NCBI RefSeq assembly: GCF_014656545.1
Contig: NZ_BNDS01000001.1
Coordinates: forward strand, 127,190-191,189
DNA length: 64,000 nucleotides
Reading direction: 5' to 3'
DNA from: Neobacillus kokaensis
GTDB taxonomy: Bacteria > Bacillota > Bacilli > Bacillales > Cytobacillaceae
Numbering within the stretch: position 1 is the first letter of the stretch; each line of letters starts with the position of its first letter. Both the position numbers and the translations under genes were made by a program. Positions 1-10,382 of the stretch are shown piece by piece. Below the pieces are notes generated by a model. The model did not search any database, was not told where the DNA came from, and saw only the letters and a list, made by a program, of their open reading frames with translations.

Positions 1-48
1 GTTGGCTTTTTTCTATTTATTAAACAAAAAAGAGTCCAGGTTTAATGG

Positions 49-78
49 TTGTAAAGGCTTTCGTATTTCAAGTATAAT
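49..78 (+). promoter_or_regulatory. Probable SigA promoter upstream of the RNase J gene
   Basis: TTGTAA at 49-54 and a perfect TATAAT at 73-78 are separated by 18 bp. The next annotated gene is the ribonuclease J gene starting at 202, giving a leader of roughly 115 nt that contains a possible short ORF (111-170). The assignment rests on the hexamers and spacing only. Confidence 0.55.
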
Positions 79-201
79 AGTCATAACTGATTTCGATCGG
101 ACCAATTGGAATGTTCAATACTTTCGTTTGTAAGGAGCCGGAGCCAGAGCCAGACAAAAAGGATTTATAGAAAAAAATACAGCATTGGAGGGGTATAGAT
201 A

Positions 202-1869
202 GTGGTAAAGAAGAAAAATAATTCCATCAAGTTAATTGCACTTGGTGGTGTAGGAGAAATCGGAAAAAATATGTATCTTGTTGAGGTGGACAAGGACATA
301 TTTGTTATTGATGCCGGCTTAATGTTCCCCGAGGAAGAAATGCTGGGCATTGATATGGTTATTCCTGATATTACATACTTAAAGGATAATAAAGATCGAG
401 TAAAGGCTATTTTCTTAACTCACGGACATGAGGATCATATTGGTGCACTTTCATATGTTCTTGGAAATATCAATGTTCCCGTTTATGGTACGAAATTAAC
501 GCTGGCATTAGCGCATGCTTTACTTAAGGAACAGGAATACAAAGGAAAAACCAAGTTTATAGAAGTCGACTCCAATACAATCGTAAATTTAGATTCGGTG
601 GATGTCAGCTTTTTCAGAACAAATCACAGTATTCCTGATTCAATCGGTGTTTGTATTCATACCTCAGAAGGTATTATCGTTTATACCGGTGACTTTAAAT
701 TTGATCAAGCTGCAACAAAACTTTATAAACCAGAAATAGGAAAAATGGCTTCTATCGGTGAACAAGGGGTTTTATGTTTACTTTCAGATAGTACGGAGGC
801 TGAGAAGCCTGGATATACTACATCCGAAGCGATCGTGGCCAGAGAAATGTCTAATGCCTTTTACAATGCTTCTGCGAGAATAATTGCTGCATGCTTTGCC
901 TCGGATATTAATCGAATTCAACATATTTTCAATGCTGCAAAAGAGAATAAGCGTAAAGTGGCAGTGGTAGGGAAAAGTCTAGAACGCATATACCATATTG
1001 CACTTGATCTAGGGTATTTAGAAGTAAATGATGATGTAATCATTCCAATAAGTGAAATCAAAGATTATCAAGATAGTGAGTTGGTGATCCTAATGACTGG
1101 AAGTCAAGGTGAACCAATTGAAGCATTACAGAAAATGGCGAAGCAAACTCACAAGCTTTTTAATATTCAGCAAGGCGATACTGTATTGATTGCTGCATCG
1201 CCGCTTAAGGGAAGCGAACTATTTTTATCTAAAACGATTGATATGCTTTTAAGAGCTGGAGCGAATGTGATAGCAGGAAAACGAGCAGTACATGTATCAA
1301 GTCATGGCAGTCAAGAAGAATTGAAGTTTATGATTAACTTGATGCAGCCCAAATACTTCATTCCTGTCCATGGAGAATATCGATTATTAATGGCTCATCG
1401 TAAGCTGGCATTGGAATGCGGTCTAGTAGAGGACCAGATTTGTATCCCAGACCGCGGCGATATCGTTGAATGGAAGGATGGGGGCATTTCCATTACCGGA
1501 AAAGTTCCTTCTGGCAATATCCTAATTGATGGTATAGGTGTAGGTGATGTAGGAAATATTGTTCTACGGGACCGAAAGCTATTATCACAGGATGGTATCT
1601 TGATTGTTGTGGTGACATTAACAAAACAAGAAAAGAAAATTGCTTCAGGGCCAGAAATCCTCTCCAGGGGGTTTGTGTATGTCCGTGAATCCGAAAAATT
1701 GATGGACGATTCAACAAAATTAGTAAGAGAGATTGTGGAAAGAAATATCATGAAGGACTCATTTGAGTGGTCAAGCTTAAAACAGGAGATCCGCGATGAA
1801 TTAAATCGTTACTTATATGATCAAACCAAGAGACGGCCAATGATTCTGCCAATCATTATGGAAGTTTAA
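202..1869 (+). CDS. rnjB: Ribonuclease J (RNase J2 locus)
   Basis: 555-residue metallo-beta-lactamase/beta-CASP ribonuclease of the RNase J family, a cytoplasmic 5'-3' exo- and endoribonuclease for mRNA decay and rRNA maturation. The metal-binding motif HGHEDH is at residues about 74-79, followed by the downstream metal/beta-CASP motifs TGDF, SDST and PVHGEY, and a C-terminal dimerisation region. Length equals the family norm. The GTG start at 202 is preceded by a strong GGAGGGG RBS. It is called rnjB because tepA, ylzJ and spoIIIE follow as in B. subtilis ymfA/rnjB. The catalytic HxHxDH motif is complete, whereas B. subtilis J2 is, as I recall, degenerate there, so J1-like activity is possible. 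A long stem-loop terminator follows. Confidence 0.9.
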   Translation: MVKKKNNSIKLIALGGVGEIGKNMYLVEVDKDIFVIDAGLMFPEEEMLGIDMVIPDITYLKDNKDRVKAIFLTHGHEDHIGALSYVLGNINVPVYGTKLTLALAHALLKEQEYKGKTKFIEVDSNTIVNLDSVDVSFFRTNHSIPDSIGVCIHTSEGIIVYTGDFKFDQAATKLYKPEIGKMASIGEQGVLCLLSDSTEAEKPGYTTSEAIVAREMSNAFYNASARIIAACFASDINRIQHIFNAAKENKRKVAVVGKSLERIYHIALDLGYLEVNDDVIIPISEIKDYQDSELVILMTGSQGEPIEALQKMAKQTHKLFNIQQGDTVLIAASPLKGSELFLSKTIDMLLRAGANVIAGKRAVHVSSHGSQEELKFMINLMQPKYFIPVHGEYRLLMAHRKLALECGLVEDQICIPDRGDIVEWKDGGISITGKVPSGNILIDGIGVGDVGNIVLRDRKLLSQDGILIVVVTLTKQEKKIASGPEILSRGFVYVRESEKLMDDSTKLVREIVERNIMKDSFEWSSLKQEIRDELNRYLYDQTKRRPMILPIIMEV

Positions 1870-1887
1870 AAATAGATAAAACAATAC

Positions 1888-1933
1888 GGCACTAGTAAGA
1901 TAGAGGTTGATTCTCTATCACTAGTGCCTTTTA
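1888..1933 (+). terminator. Rho-independent terminator after the RNase J gene
   Basis: GGCACTAGT and GATAGAG pair with CTCTATC and ACTAGTGCC in a long, nearly perfect stem, followed by a short T-rich tail. It separates the RNase J gene from tepA. Confidence 0.8.
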
Positions 1934-2006
1934 TTATTGAAAAAAGGGATGAATTTGTGTCCAGGGCAAATACTAAAAAATATCATGCTTGGAAGGGAGT
2001 ATTACA

Positions 2007-2765
2007 ATGGAACAGGATTTTCGACCAAAAACAGCAGCCGATCAACCTGAAGGAGGAGAACCTCAAAAAGAGGAAAATCCATCTTCTGCTATAGTAGATA
2101 AAATACAGCAGCTTGGACAAACTAATGTGCCCCAGCTATCGAATGATTCAAAAATTCATTGCCTTACAATTGTAGGCCAAATAGAGGGTCATTTGGCACT
2201 TCCGCCGCAGAATAAAACAACGAAGTACGAACATCTTATACCACAGCTTGTGGCGATTGAACAAAATCCCAATATAGAAGGTGTTCTCATTATCTTAAAT
2301 ACTGTCGGCGGTGATGTGGAGGCGGGATTGGCTATTTCAGAAATGCTGGCAACATTATCAAAGCCAACTGTTTCGATGGTCTTAGGCGGTGGTCATTCTA
2401 TCGGGGTTCCGATAGCGGTCTCCTGCGACTATTCCTTTATTGCGGAAACAGCTACCATGACGATTCATCCAGTCAGGTTAACTGGCCTTGTAATTGGGGT
2501 TCCACAAACATTCGAATATTTAGATAAAATGCAAGACCGTGTTGTAAATTTTGTTACTAAGCATTCAAAAGTTTCAGAAGATACCTTTAAAGATTTAATG
2601 TTCGCCAAAGGAAATTTAACCAGGGACATAGGAACAAATGTAATTGGAGCAGATGCTGTAAAATATGGATTGATTGATGAAGTTGGCGGTATCGGTAAGG
2701 CAATGAAGAAGTTAAATGAATTAATTGAACTAAAAAAGGCAAATAAAGAGGGGCTGATTCAATGA
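2007..2765 (+). CDS. tepA: ClpP-like serine protease TepA (translocation-enhancing protein)
   Basis: 252-residue protein of the ClpP/crotonase-fold protease family, corresponding to B. subtilis TepA/YmfB, implicated in degrading secretory signal or SpoVM-like peptides and in sporulation. The nucleophile region is [11 protein letters not shown], the catalytic histidine is in MTIHPVRL, and the oxyanion-forming [10 protein letters not shown] lies upstream. The first ~45 residues are polar and low in complexity. The ATG at 2007 is chosen because GGAAGGGAG is correctly spaced; an in-frame TTG at 1989 overlaps that RBS. The 3' end overlaps ylzJ by four bases (ATGA), indicating translational coupling. 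This matches the conserved tepA-ylzJ-spoIIIE order. Confidence 0.88.
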   Translation: MEQDFRPKTAADQPEGGEPQKEENPSSAIVDKIQQLGQTNVPQLSNDSKIHCLTIVGQIEGHLALPPQNKTTKYEHLIPQLVAIEQNPNIEGVLIILNTVGGDVEAGLAISEMLATLSKPTVSMVLGGGHSIGVPIAVSCDYSFIAETATMTIHPVRLTGLVIGVPQTFEYLDKMQDRVVNFVTKHSKVSEDTFKDLMFAKGNLTRDIGTNVIGADAVKYGLIDEVGGIGKAMKKLNELIELKKANKEGLIQ

Positions 2766-2998
2766 TTTTATACACGATGATGCCGCATGATGTTGTATAT
2801 CCACCTGAAACGGAAGCTTTTGGGAAGCAGCAAATGGTTAATTACCAAGGTATACCATTATTAGTGGAACAATCAGACCCGCACTATGTTCAGGTAGTTC
2901 GCATCTTAAGCAGTGACCCGCAGCATTTTATGGATACGAAGGTTTGTCCTGGTGCAAAAATTTCTTTCGCAAGCCTTGATGGGGAGGTCTCTTTCTAG
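2762..2998 (+). CDS. ylzJ: YlzJ-like family protein
   Basis: 78-residue protein of the YlzJ family, of unknown function. It is recognised by position, by the motif [10 protein letters not shown] near the N-terminus, and by the ATGA overlap with tepA. No membrane segment or cofactor motif is visible. It is probably co-transcribed and translationally coupled with tepA; a short hairpin terminator lies downstream before spoIIIE. Confidence 0.8.
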   Translation: MILYTMMPHDVVYPPETEAFGKQQMVNYQGIPLLVEQSDPHYVQVVRILSSDPQHFMDTKVCPGAKISFASLDGEVSF

Positions 2999-3034
2999 CA
3001 GGTAATTATGGTATAATTAGGTTAGGTAGACAAG

Positions 3035-3064
3035 AGCAGCCAATGGGGCTGCTTTCTTCCTTTT
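3035..3064 (+). terminator. Terminator after ylzJ
   Basis: AGCAGCC and GGCTGCT form a 7-bp stem with a five-base loop, followed by the T-rich tail TTCTTCCTTTT. It separates ylzJ from spoIIIE. Confidence 0.75.
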
Positions 3065-3149
3065 GTATGGAATAAAGATTCATATATGTTTGCCCAATTT
3101 GGACAAGCCATAGTGGGTAAAATACATAATTAATTAATAAGGTGATTAA

Positions 3150-5492
3150 ATGGCCAAAAAAAAGAGAAGACAACCAAAAAGAAGAGATAATAAAATGAAA
3201 CGAACAATTCAATACGAATTATCAGCATTAGCAATCCTGGCATTAGCAATAATCTCAATTGCAAAGCTTGGAGCTGTTGGAAAAGCAACTGTTCTTTTCT
3301 TCCGCTTTTGGATGGGGGAATGGTATATGCTCTGTTTAATCGGTCTCGTATTATTTAGTGTTTATTTAATGTGGAAACGGGCAATTCCTTTTTTCTTTCA
3401 CCTCAAATTAATAGGAAGTTATTTTATCATTTCTGCACTCCTCTTATTGAGTCATGTAACATTGTTTCGCCTGCTTACAAATGACGGGAAATTTAAGAAT
3501 CCAAGTGTAATCGGTAATACGTGGGAGTTATTTATGATGGAAGTAAGGGGCGAGACGAGTACAACCGATCTCGGCGGCGGAATTCTTGGAGCGGTTTTGT
3601 TTGCTTTATTTCATTATTTATTTGCAGAAACAGGTACAAAAATTATTGCCTTTATTTTTATCTTAATCGGTTTTATTTTGTTGACTGGAAAATCAGTAGG
3701 GGACATAGTGGGAAAAATCGTAACAGCAATCTTTGGTTTTTCAAAAAATCAATGGGAAGCCTTTAAAAATGATCTTAGCGAGTGGAAGCAAAAACAGCAA
3801 GAAAAGAAAAATGAAAGAAGTTCGCAAAGAAGCCAGAATCGTCAAGATGCTGGTATGGCTGTTGAACATATTGAGGAACAGCACCTAGTCGAAGAAACAA
3901 GAAATCTTGAACCGATTATTTCTAGTTTTGCAGACCGTGCCTATACAGAAGAAATTAAACAGGAACATGACCACACGGACACAGCTGCAGGGAAGAAAAA
4001 TGAAACTGAAGAAGGCGAAGACGATCTTGCACCACATATTACATTTACTGAAGTAGAAAATGTTGACTATGAATTGCCTCCTTTTAGTTTGCTAAAATTA
4101 CCGAAGAAAACAGATCAAACAGGAGAATATGAGCTTATACACGCAAATGCTGCAAAACTTGAACGAACTTTTCAAAGCTTTGGCGTAAAAGCCCGCGTAA
4201 CCCAAGTGCATTTAGGGCCTGCTGTGACAAAATATGAGGTCCACCCTGATGTCGGAGTTAAAGTAAGTAAAATTGTAAGCCTTAGTGATGATTTGGCATT
4301 GGCGCTGGCGGCAAAAGATATTCGAATTGAAGCACCGATTCCAGGTAAGTCAGCAATTGGAATAGAAGTTCCTAACTCGGAAATAGCGATGGTGTCTTTA
4401 AGGGAAGTTTTAGAGGCTACTCAGCATGATAAACCTGAAGCAAAGCTTTTAATTTGTTTAGGCCGAGATATAACTGGCGAAGCTGTCGATGCGGAGTTAA
4501 ATAAAATGCCTCACCTCCTTGTAGCGGGAGCGACTGGAAGCGGGAAAAGTGTATGTATCAATGGTATTATTACAAGCATATTAATGCGGGCTAAGCCCCA
4601 TGAAGTAAAATTAATGATGATTGACCCTAAAATGGTCGAATTAAATGTTTATAACGGAATCCCCCATTTATTGGCGCCGGTAGTTACAGATGCTAAAAAA
4701 GCATCCCAGGCATTAAAGAAAGTTGTAAGTGAAATGGAAAGAAGATATGAACTATTTTCCTATACAGGGACACGTAATATTGAAGGATATAATGACCATA
4801 TTAGAAGACATAACCTTGAAGAAAATGACAAACAGCCATTACTGCCATATATAGTCGTTATCGTAGATGAGTTAGCAGATTTAATGATGGTGGCATCAAA
4901 CGATGTAGAAGATTCCATTACTCGTTTGGCCCAAATGGCCAGAGCTGCAGGTATCCATTTAATTATCGCAACACAAAGACCATCGGTTGATGTCATTACC
5001 GGAGTAATTAAAGCTAACATCCCTTCTCGAATCGCCTTTGCTGTATCAAGCGCTACAGACTCACGAACCATCCTCGATATGGGCGGGGCTGAGAAACTGC
5101 TTGGCAGAGGGGATATGTTATTTATGCCGGTCGGGGCCTCGAAGCCAGTACGCGTCCAAGGTGCTTTTCTTTCTGACCAAGAGGTGGAGGATATAGTAGA
5201 ATTTGTCATTTCTCAGCAAAAGGCGCAATATCAAGACGAAATGATCCCTGACGATATTCCTGAAGTAACTGGTGCTGTTGAGGATGAATTATATGATGAA
5301 GCAGTTGAGTTGATCATTGAAATGCAAACCGCATCCGTTTCTATGCTGCAACGCCGATTTCGGATTGGTTACACAAGAGCTGCACGCTTAATTGATGAAA
5401 TGGAGGCTCGCGGAGTGGTAGGACCATATGAAGGAAGTAAACCACGTGCAGTACTGGTAAGTAAAACAAATAGTGAGGAACAAACATCGTAA
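3150..5492 (+). CDS. spoIIIE: DNA translocase SpoIIIE (FtsK/SpoIIIE family)
   Basis: 780-residue septal DNA translocase that pumps the forespore chromosome across the sporulation septum. A basic N-terminus is followed by about four transmembrane segments within residues 20-190, then a charged linker (about 200-300), then the RecA-like motor. Walker A is [10 protein letters not shown] near residues 459-468 and Walker B is [10 protein letters not shown] near 570. The C-terminal winged-helix gamma domain, which reads SRS/KOPS-type sequences, covers about 715-775. Length fits SpoIIIE of Bacillus (about 790). The locus after tepA-ylzJ matches B. subtilis spoIIIE rather than sftA. The ATG at 3150 follows AAGGTG. 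Confidence 0.95.
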   Translation: MAKKKRRQPKRRDNKMKRTIQYELSALAILALAIISIAKLGAVGKATVLFFRFWMGEWYMLCLIGLVLFSVYLMWKRAIPFFFHLKLIGSYFIISALLLLSHVTLFRLLTNDGKFKNPSVIGNTWELFMMEVRGETSTTDLGGGILGAVLFALFHYLFAETGTKIIAFIFILIGFILLTGKSVGDIVGKIVTAIFGFSKNQWEAFKNDLSEWKQKQQEKKNERSSQRSQNRQDAGMAVEHIEEQHLVEETRNLEPIISSFADRAYTEEIKQEHDHTDTAAGKKNETEEGEDDLAPHITFTEVENVDYELPPFSLLKLPKKTDQTGEYELIHANAAKLERTFQSFGVKARVTQVHLGPAVTKYEVHPDVGVKVSKIVSLSDDLALALAAKDIRIEAPIPGKSAIGIEVPNSEIAMVSLREVLEATQHDKPEAKLLICLGRDITGEAVDAELNKMPHLLVAGATGSGKSVCINGIITSILMRAKPHEVKLMMIDPKMVELNVYNGIPHLLAPVVTDAKKASQALKKVVSEMERRYELFSYTGTRNIEGYNDHIRRHNLEENDKQPLLPYIVVIVDELADLMMVASNDVEDSITRLAQMARAAGIHLIIATQRPSVDVITGVIKANIPSRIAFAVSSATDSRTILDMGGAEKLLGRGDMLFMPVGASKPVRVQGAFLSDQEVEDIVEFVISQQKAQYQDEMIPDDIPEVTGAVEDELYDEAVELIIEMQTASVSMLQRRFRIGYTRAARLIDEMEARGVVGPYEGSKPRAVLVSKTNSEEQTS

Positions 5493-5690
5493 TGTTAAAG
5501 ACAAAATAAAATTATAACAAAAATCACCATAAATGCTATAGCTAAATTATGAAAACTGCAGTCACCATGCCTTTTTCCGACAAAATCATGAATACCTATT
5601 TATTTATAACGGAAAAAATGGTAATATAAATCTCGATTAGTAGGAATGATCAGATGTCTGATGTCTTAGGAAAAAGGCTGGAGGAAGCAA

Positions 5691-6416
5691 ATGTTTATTA
5701 AGTCAGATAACCGGCATTTATATTTACAAGTAATTGATCGCCTGAAGCAGGATATTGAACAAGGGGTTTATAAAGAAAAAGAAAAATTACCTTCTGAGTT
5801 CGATCTTGCCAAATTGCTTGGAGTAAGCAGGGCAACTCTCCGTGAAGCACTAAGGATTCTTGAGGAAGACAGTGTTATTATAAGGCGGCATGGAGTGGGG
5901 ACTTTTGTTAACTCAAAGCCATTATTCACTTCAGGAATTGAACAATTAAATAGTGTCACTGACATGATTAAACAGGTTGGAATGAAACCAGGAACCATTT
6001 TCTTAAAATCATCAAAACAAGAACCCACCGAAGAAGACATTCGCCGTTTCTCGTATTCAAAAAATGAGGAAATGGTCGTGATCGAGAGGGTAAGAACTGC
6101 AAATGGGGAACCGGTTGTCTATTGTATTGACAAAGTCCCTGCTCATATTTTACCAGAAACCTTTTCACATGAAGAAGAGTCTATCTTCAATATTTTAGGT
6201 GAAGAGGCAAACAGGAGAATTACATATGCGGTAGCTCAAATTGAGCCGATCGGCTATCATGATAAAATTTCCCCAATTCTTGAATGTGATCCAGAAACTG
6301 CTTTGTTAGTGCTAAAACAAATGCATTACGACGAAATGGATGAACCTGTCCTATTTTCGGTAAACTACTTTAAAGCAGATAAGTTTCGTTTTCATGTACT
6401 AAGAAAGCGCGTGTAG
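5691..6416 (+). CDS. ymfC: GntR/HutC-family transcriptional regulator (YmfC-like)
   Basis: 241-residue regulator with an N-terminal winged helix (about residues 5-75; motif [20 protein letters not shown]) and a C-terminal UTRA ligand-binding domain (about 95-235). It precedes the BMP lipoprotein and ABC importer genes, so it probably controls nucleoside or purine-type uptake in response to a small ligand; that link is inferred from position. RBS GGAGG lies upstream of the ATG. An inverted repeat (TTTTTCCG at 5573, CGGAAAAA at 5611) in the upstream region is a possible operator. Confidence 0.85.
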   Translation: MFIKSDNRHLYLQVIDRLKQDIEQGVYKEKEKLPSEFDLAKLLGVSRATLREALRILEEDSVIIRRHGVGTFVNSKPLFTSGIEQLNSVTDMIKQVGMKPGTIFLKSSKQEPTEEDIRRFSYSKNEEMVVIERVRTANGEPVVYCIDKVPAHILPETFSHEEESIFNILGEEANRRITYAVAQIEPIGYHDKISPILECDPETALLVLKQMHYDEMDEPVLFSVNYFKADKFRFHVLRKRV

Positions 6417-6501
6417 CTTTCTTTACTACTTTTGAAAACGCAACCATTTTAAGCTTTAAGCATTTCTACTTAATCAAACTACAAATAGGGGGTACAATAC
6501 C

Positions 6502-7599
6502 TTGAAAAAACGTAAGTTTGGCTTAATCATGTCGATGGTTTTAGCGGCGGGCACGATGTTAGCTGCCTGTGGCGGCGGGGATGATGCTGGCGGTAAAGAT
6601 ACTGATAAAAAAGCATTTAAAGTAGGTATGGTTACTGATTCAGGGACCATTGATGACAAATCCTTTAACCAAGGTACTTGGGAAGGAATTCTTCAAGCTA
6701 AAAAAGAACTTGGAATCCAAGAAAAATATCTTAAACCGTCTGGAGAAACAGAAGCAGACTATCTGAAAGAAATAGGCAATTTATACGATGCAGGATATAA
6801 GTTTATCGTGACTCCAGGCTTTAAATTTGAAACGGCTATATACCAAGCCCAAGATAAATATAAAGATGCTAAATTTGTAATTCTTGATGGGAACCCGCAT
6901 AAAGGTGACTATAAGCCAGTTGTAAAAGATAACACAGTCGCTATTTTCTTTGCTGAACATGAGTCAGGCTTCCTAGCTGGAGTAGCTACTGCTGTTCAAT
7001 TAAAACAAGGTGAAGCTGGATTTATCGGCGGTATGGAAATTCCTGCGGTACAAAAGTTTAACTGGGGCTTCCAGCAAGGTGTTAAATATGCCAATGAAAA
7101 CTTAGGTACGAAAATTAACATGAAAGCTGAAAACGTACTTTACCAAGGATCATTTAATGATGTAGCTGCTGGTGGACAAATTGCCGCTCAAATGTTTGAT
7201 CGTGGTGTAAATGTAATCTTTACTGCTGCTGGCGGTGTAGGTGTTGGTGTAATCAAAGAAGCAAAAGACCGTGCAAAGGCAGGCAAACAGGTTTGGATTG
7301 TTGGCGTTGACGTTGACCAGTATGCAGATGGAATTTATGAGGGAGATAAATCCATTATTTTGACTTCTGCAATGAAGAAAATCGGCCACGCTACAGTTGA
7401 TACAATTCAACATGAAGTTGATGGAAAGTTCCCTGGCGGTCAAACTTTAATCTTTGATGCAAAGAATGATGGGGTCGGAATACCTGATAAAAACCCTAAC
7501 CTAAGCGACGATACAGTGGCAAAGGTTAAAGAAGTATATGAAAAGATTAAATCTGGCGATATCAAAGTCTCTGCTGAAAAAGGGGATTTATTCAAGTAA
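6502..7599 (+). CDS. BMP-family substrate-binding lipoprotein (nucleoside-type ABC importer)
   Basis: 365-residue basic membrane protein (BMP/PnrA-like) lipoprotein. The signal peptide ends in the lipobox LAAC, placing the lipidated cysteine at residue 23. The mature protein shows BMP family motifs (VTDSGTIDDKSFNQ and EHESGFLAGVA). Such proteins bind nucleosides outside the membrane and deliver them to YufOPQ/NupOPQ-type transporters, encoded next. It has a TTG start at 6502 with an AGGGGG RBS. A terminator-like hairpin between this gene and the ATPase gene would allow much more lipoprotein than transporter. The exact ligand cannot be read from sequence. Confidence 0.9.
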   Translation: MKKRKFGLIMSMVLAAGTMLAACGGGDDAGGKDTDKKAFKVGMVTDSGTIDDKSFNQGTWEGILQAKKELGIQEKYLKPSGETEADYLKEIGNLYDAGYKFIVTPGFKFETAIYQAQDKYKDAKFVILDGNPHKGDYKPVVKDNTVAIFFAEHESGFLAGVATAVQLKQGEAGFIGGMEIPAVQKFNWGFQQGVKYANENLGTKINMKAENVLYQGSFNDVAAGGQIAAQMFDRGVNVIFTAAGGVGVGVIKEAKDRAKAGKQVWIVGVDVDQYADGIYEGDKSIILTSAMKKIGHATVDTIQHEVDGKFPGGQTLIFDAKNDGVGIPDKNPNLSDDTVAKVKEVYEKIKSGDIKVSAEKGDLFK

Positions 7600-7608
7600 A
7601 CATGTCAT

Positions 7609-7640
7609 AAAAGAGACGGTTTGTTCCGTCTCTTTTATGT
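7609..7640 (+). terminator. Intra-operon terminator/attenuator
   Basis: AAAAGAGACGG and CCGTCTCTTTT form an 11-bp stem with a six-base loop. Its position between the binding-protein gene and the ABC genes suggests partial termination. Confidence 0.75.
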
Positions 7641-7784
7641 ATTATTGTTGTGACTAGAAACCATATTAAAATAGAACAAAATTGGCTCTTATATATTTTT
7701 TAAGTTTCTTCCATTTTTGTGTAGCGATAGGGACTCCCTATTATTGAATGAAACCTGAGTCTAAATATAAAGGTGAGTGCTGCT

Positions 7785-9308
7785 ATGAGTTATGTTGTTG
7801 AAATGTTAAATATCAGGAAGGAGTTTCCTGGTATTGTTGCAAATGATAATATTACCCTGACATTAAAAAAAGGAGAAATACATGCCTTATTAGGTGAAAA
7901 TGGCGCTGGAAAATCTACCTTAATGGGTGTTTTATTCGGAATGTATCAACCTGAACAAGGGGTAATCAAGGTACGTGGAAACGAGGTGCGTATTACAAAC
8001 CCAAATATCGCCAATCAACTAGGTATTGGAATGGTTCACCAGCATTTTAAACTTGTTGAAAATTTCACAGTTACAGAAAATATTATTCTTGGCAGCGAGC
8101 CTATAAAAGGAATGGTCCTTGATATTGACAAAGCTGCTAAAAAAATTAGAGAATTGTCCCAGCATTATGGTTTAAATGTAGACCCACATGCAAAGATTGA
8201 AGATATTTCAGTAGGAATGCAACAAAGAGTAGAAATTATAAAAATGCTATATCGAGAAGCAGAGGTTCTTATTTTTGATGAACCGACTGCAGTTTTAACT
8301 CCAAGTGAAATAGATGAATTGATGAGTATCATGCGAAACCTTATCAAAGAAGGAAAATCCATCATTATTATTACCCATAAGCTGAAAGAAATTAAAGCGG
8401 TTGCTGATCGTTGTACAGTAATTAGACGTGGAAAAGGAATTGGAACCGTAAATGTGGCAGAAGCAAGTGAAGAAAGTCTTGCAGAAATGATGGTTGGCCG
8501 CCATGTCAACTTTAAAGTGGATAAGAAAGAAAGTGCACCAGGTGATGTTGTACTAAAAATAGATTCTATTTCTGTTAAAAACAATAGAAAAGTTTTGGGA
8601 CTTAAAAATTTCTCCTTAGAAGTAAATAAAGGGGAGATTGTCGGTATTGCTGGAGTAGAAGGAAATGGGCAATCAGAGCTTGTAGAAGCAATTACAGGGC
8701 TTCGTAAAGTGGAATCTGGAACGATTTATTTAAATAATGAGGAAATCACCAACATTCCAATTCGAAAGCGAATCGAAAAAGGTATCAGTCATATCCCAGA
8801 AGATCGACATAAAAGAGGTTTGGTACTTGACTACACGATGGAATCCAACATGGTGTTAGAGGTTTATAATAAACCGCCGTTTGCTAAGTTTGGACTGCTT
8901 AATACATCTGCCATACGGGGTTATGCCAAGAAAATAATGGAAAACTTTGATGTGCGTTCGGGGGAGGGGGCAGCATCTATTGCAAGAACCTTATCTGGAG
9001 GGAATCAACAGAAGGCAATTATCGGCCGCGAAATTGAATTAGACCCTGACTTGCTTATTGCTGTACAACCTACACGAGGCTTGGATGTCGGTTCAATTGA
9101 ATATATTCATAAACGATTAATTGAGCATCGAGATAAAGGAAAGGCTGTCCTTTTAGTGTCTCTTGAACTAGATGAAGTATTGCAGCTTTCGGATCGTATT
9201 GCCATCGTTAATAATGGAGAGTTAATTGGAATCGTAAAATCTTCAGAAACGAATGAGAACGAAGTAGGTTTGATGATGGCAGGAGTAAACAAGGAGAGAA
9301 GCATATGA
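7785..9308 (+). CDS. nupO: ABC transporter ATP-binding protein, two ABC domains (nucleoside type)
   Basis: 507-residue duplicated ATPase. The first domain has Walker A GENGAGKST (about residue 37) and Walker B VLIFDEPTAVL. The second has the degenerate Walker A GVEGNGQSE (about 290), the signature LSGGNQQ (about 403) and QPTRGLD in its Walker B/D-loop, as is typical of the sugar/nucleoside importer class. It would energise the permeases encoded immediately downstream; equivalents are YufO/NupO. ATG at 7785 is preferred over the in-frame GTG at 7773 because AAAGGTGAG then serves as RBS. It overlaps the next gene by four bases. Confidence 0.9.
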   Translation: MSYVVEMLNIRKEFPGIVANDNITLTLKKGEIHALLGENGAGKSTLMGVLFGMYQPEQGVIKVRGNEVRITNPNIANQLGIGMVHQHFKLVENFTVTENIILGSEPIKGMVLDIDKAAKKIRELSQHYGLNVDPHAKIEDISVGMQQRVEIIKMLYREAEVLIFDEPTAVLTPSEIDELMSIMRNLIKEGKSIIIITHKLKEIKAVADRCTVIRRGKGIGTVNVAEASEESLAEMMVGRHVNFKVDKKESAPGDVVLKIDSISVKNNRKVLGLKNFSLEVNKGEIVGIAGVEGNGQSELVEAITGLRKVESGTIYLNNEEITNIPIRKRIEKGISHIPEDRHKRGLVLDYTMESNMVLEVYNKPPFAKFGLLNTSAIRGYAKKIMENFDVRSGEGAASIARTLSGGNQQKAIIGREIELDPDLLIAVQPTRGLDVGSIEYIHKRLIEHRDKGKAVLLVSLELDEVLQLSDRIAIVNNGELIGIVKSSETNENEVGLMMAGVNKERSI

Positions 9309-10381
9309 GACATACCATAGTATCAATTATAGCCATTATTTTGGGGCTGGTTGCCGGTGGGATCTTAATGGTACTGATAGGGAGCAATCCACTAGAAGGT
9401 TATACCTACTTATTCCAAGGTGCACTTAGGAATATTGAACGGATTGGAAATACCTTGGCAACTGCAACACCTTTAATTTTTGCCGGTCTGTCTGTTGCCT
9501 TTGCTTTTCGAACTGGATTATTTAACATCGGTGGTTCTGGCCAGATGCTGATAGGCGGACTTTGTGCCACAGCCGTTGCCTTAAGTTTTGATGTATCAAG
9601 ACCTATTTTAATTCTTATGATGGTCCTTGCTGGTCTTTTAGGCGGAGCCTTATGGGCCTTTATTCCAGGCCTATTAAAGGCGAAGTTCAATGTCCATGAA
9701 GTCGTATCAACTATAATGATGAACTGGATTGCTTATTGGACCGTTTATTATGTTGTACCAGGCTATTTTAAAGGAGAGTTTCTTGAAACCGAATCCCGCA
9801 AACTGGAAGAAGCGCAAACATTGAGATCTCCTTTCTTAACAGAGATGTTCCAAGGGTCTTATATTAACATGGGAATTTTCTTTGCGATTATTGCTGTTAT
9901 TATCATCGCCTTTATTATCAATAAGACAACAATGGGATTTGAATTAAAAGCTGTTGGTTTCAATCGCTACGCCGCGGAATATGCCGGAATGCGCGTCAAT
10001 AGAAATATCATACTATCTATGTTTATTTCGGGAGCTCTTGCCGGTCTTGGAGGTGTAGCACTGTATACAGGAAATGCTTCAAGTATCCAGATTGGAATTC
10101 TTCCATCCCAGGGTTATGATGGAATTGCGGTAGCTTTGTTGGGTGCTAACACACCTGTTGGCGTCTTTTTTGCAGCTATTCTCTTCGGAATTTTATATTC
10201 GGGGACAGGCTTTATGAATGCAATGATTGAGATCCCGCCGGAACTTGCCAATACCATCATTGCAATTATTATTTATTTTGCTGCCACAAGTGTATTAATT
10301 GAACGCTTATTAAATAGATTTCGCAAACGTCGTTCTGGGCAGGAAATGAATGGACCTGTTGGTAAGAAGGGAGTATCTTAA
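9305..10381 (+). CDS. nupP: ABC transporter permease, nucleoside type
   Basis: 358-residue integral membrane permease of the BPD_transp_2 family with about nine hydrophobic segments. Diagnostic stretches are FAFRTGLFNIGGSGQM near residue 65 and AVGFNRYAAEYAGM in a cytoplasmic loop near 220. Its ATGA overlap with the ATPase gene and its spacing to the next permease (stop at 10381, ATG at 10383) show an operon. The C-terminal tail is basic. It corresponds to YufP/NupP of B. subtilis. Confidence 0.9.
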   Translation: MRHTIVSIIAIILGLVAGGILMVLIGSNPLEGYTYLFQGALRNIERIGNTLATATPLIFAGLSVAFAFRTGLFNIGGSGQMLIGGLCATAVALSFDVSRPILILMMVLAGLLGGALWAFIPGLLKAKFNVHEVVSTIMMNWIAYWTVYYVVPGYFKGEFLETESRKLEEAQTLRSPFLTEMFQGSYINMGIFFAIIAVIIIAFIINKTTMGFELKAVGFNRYAAEYAGMRVNRNIILSMFISGALAGLGGVALYTGNASSIQIGILPSQGYDGIAVALLGANTPVGVFFAAILFGILYSGTGFMNAMIEIPPELANTIIAIIIYFAATSVLIERLLNRFRKRRSGQEMNGPVGKKGVS

Positions 10382-10382
10382 A

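Noticed and set aside
3006-3212. 68-residue ORF on the - strand upstream of spoIIIE
   Set aside because: It overlaps the ylzJ terminator and the spoIIIE RBS and start, and has no RBS of its own.
4760-5209. 149-residue ORF on the - strand inside spoIIIE
   Set aside because: Antisense to the conserved motor domain; no RBS and no family resemblance.
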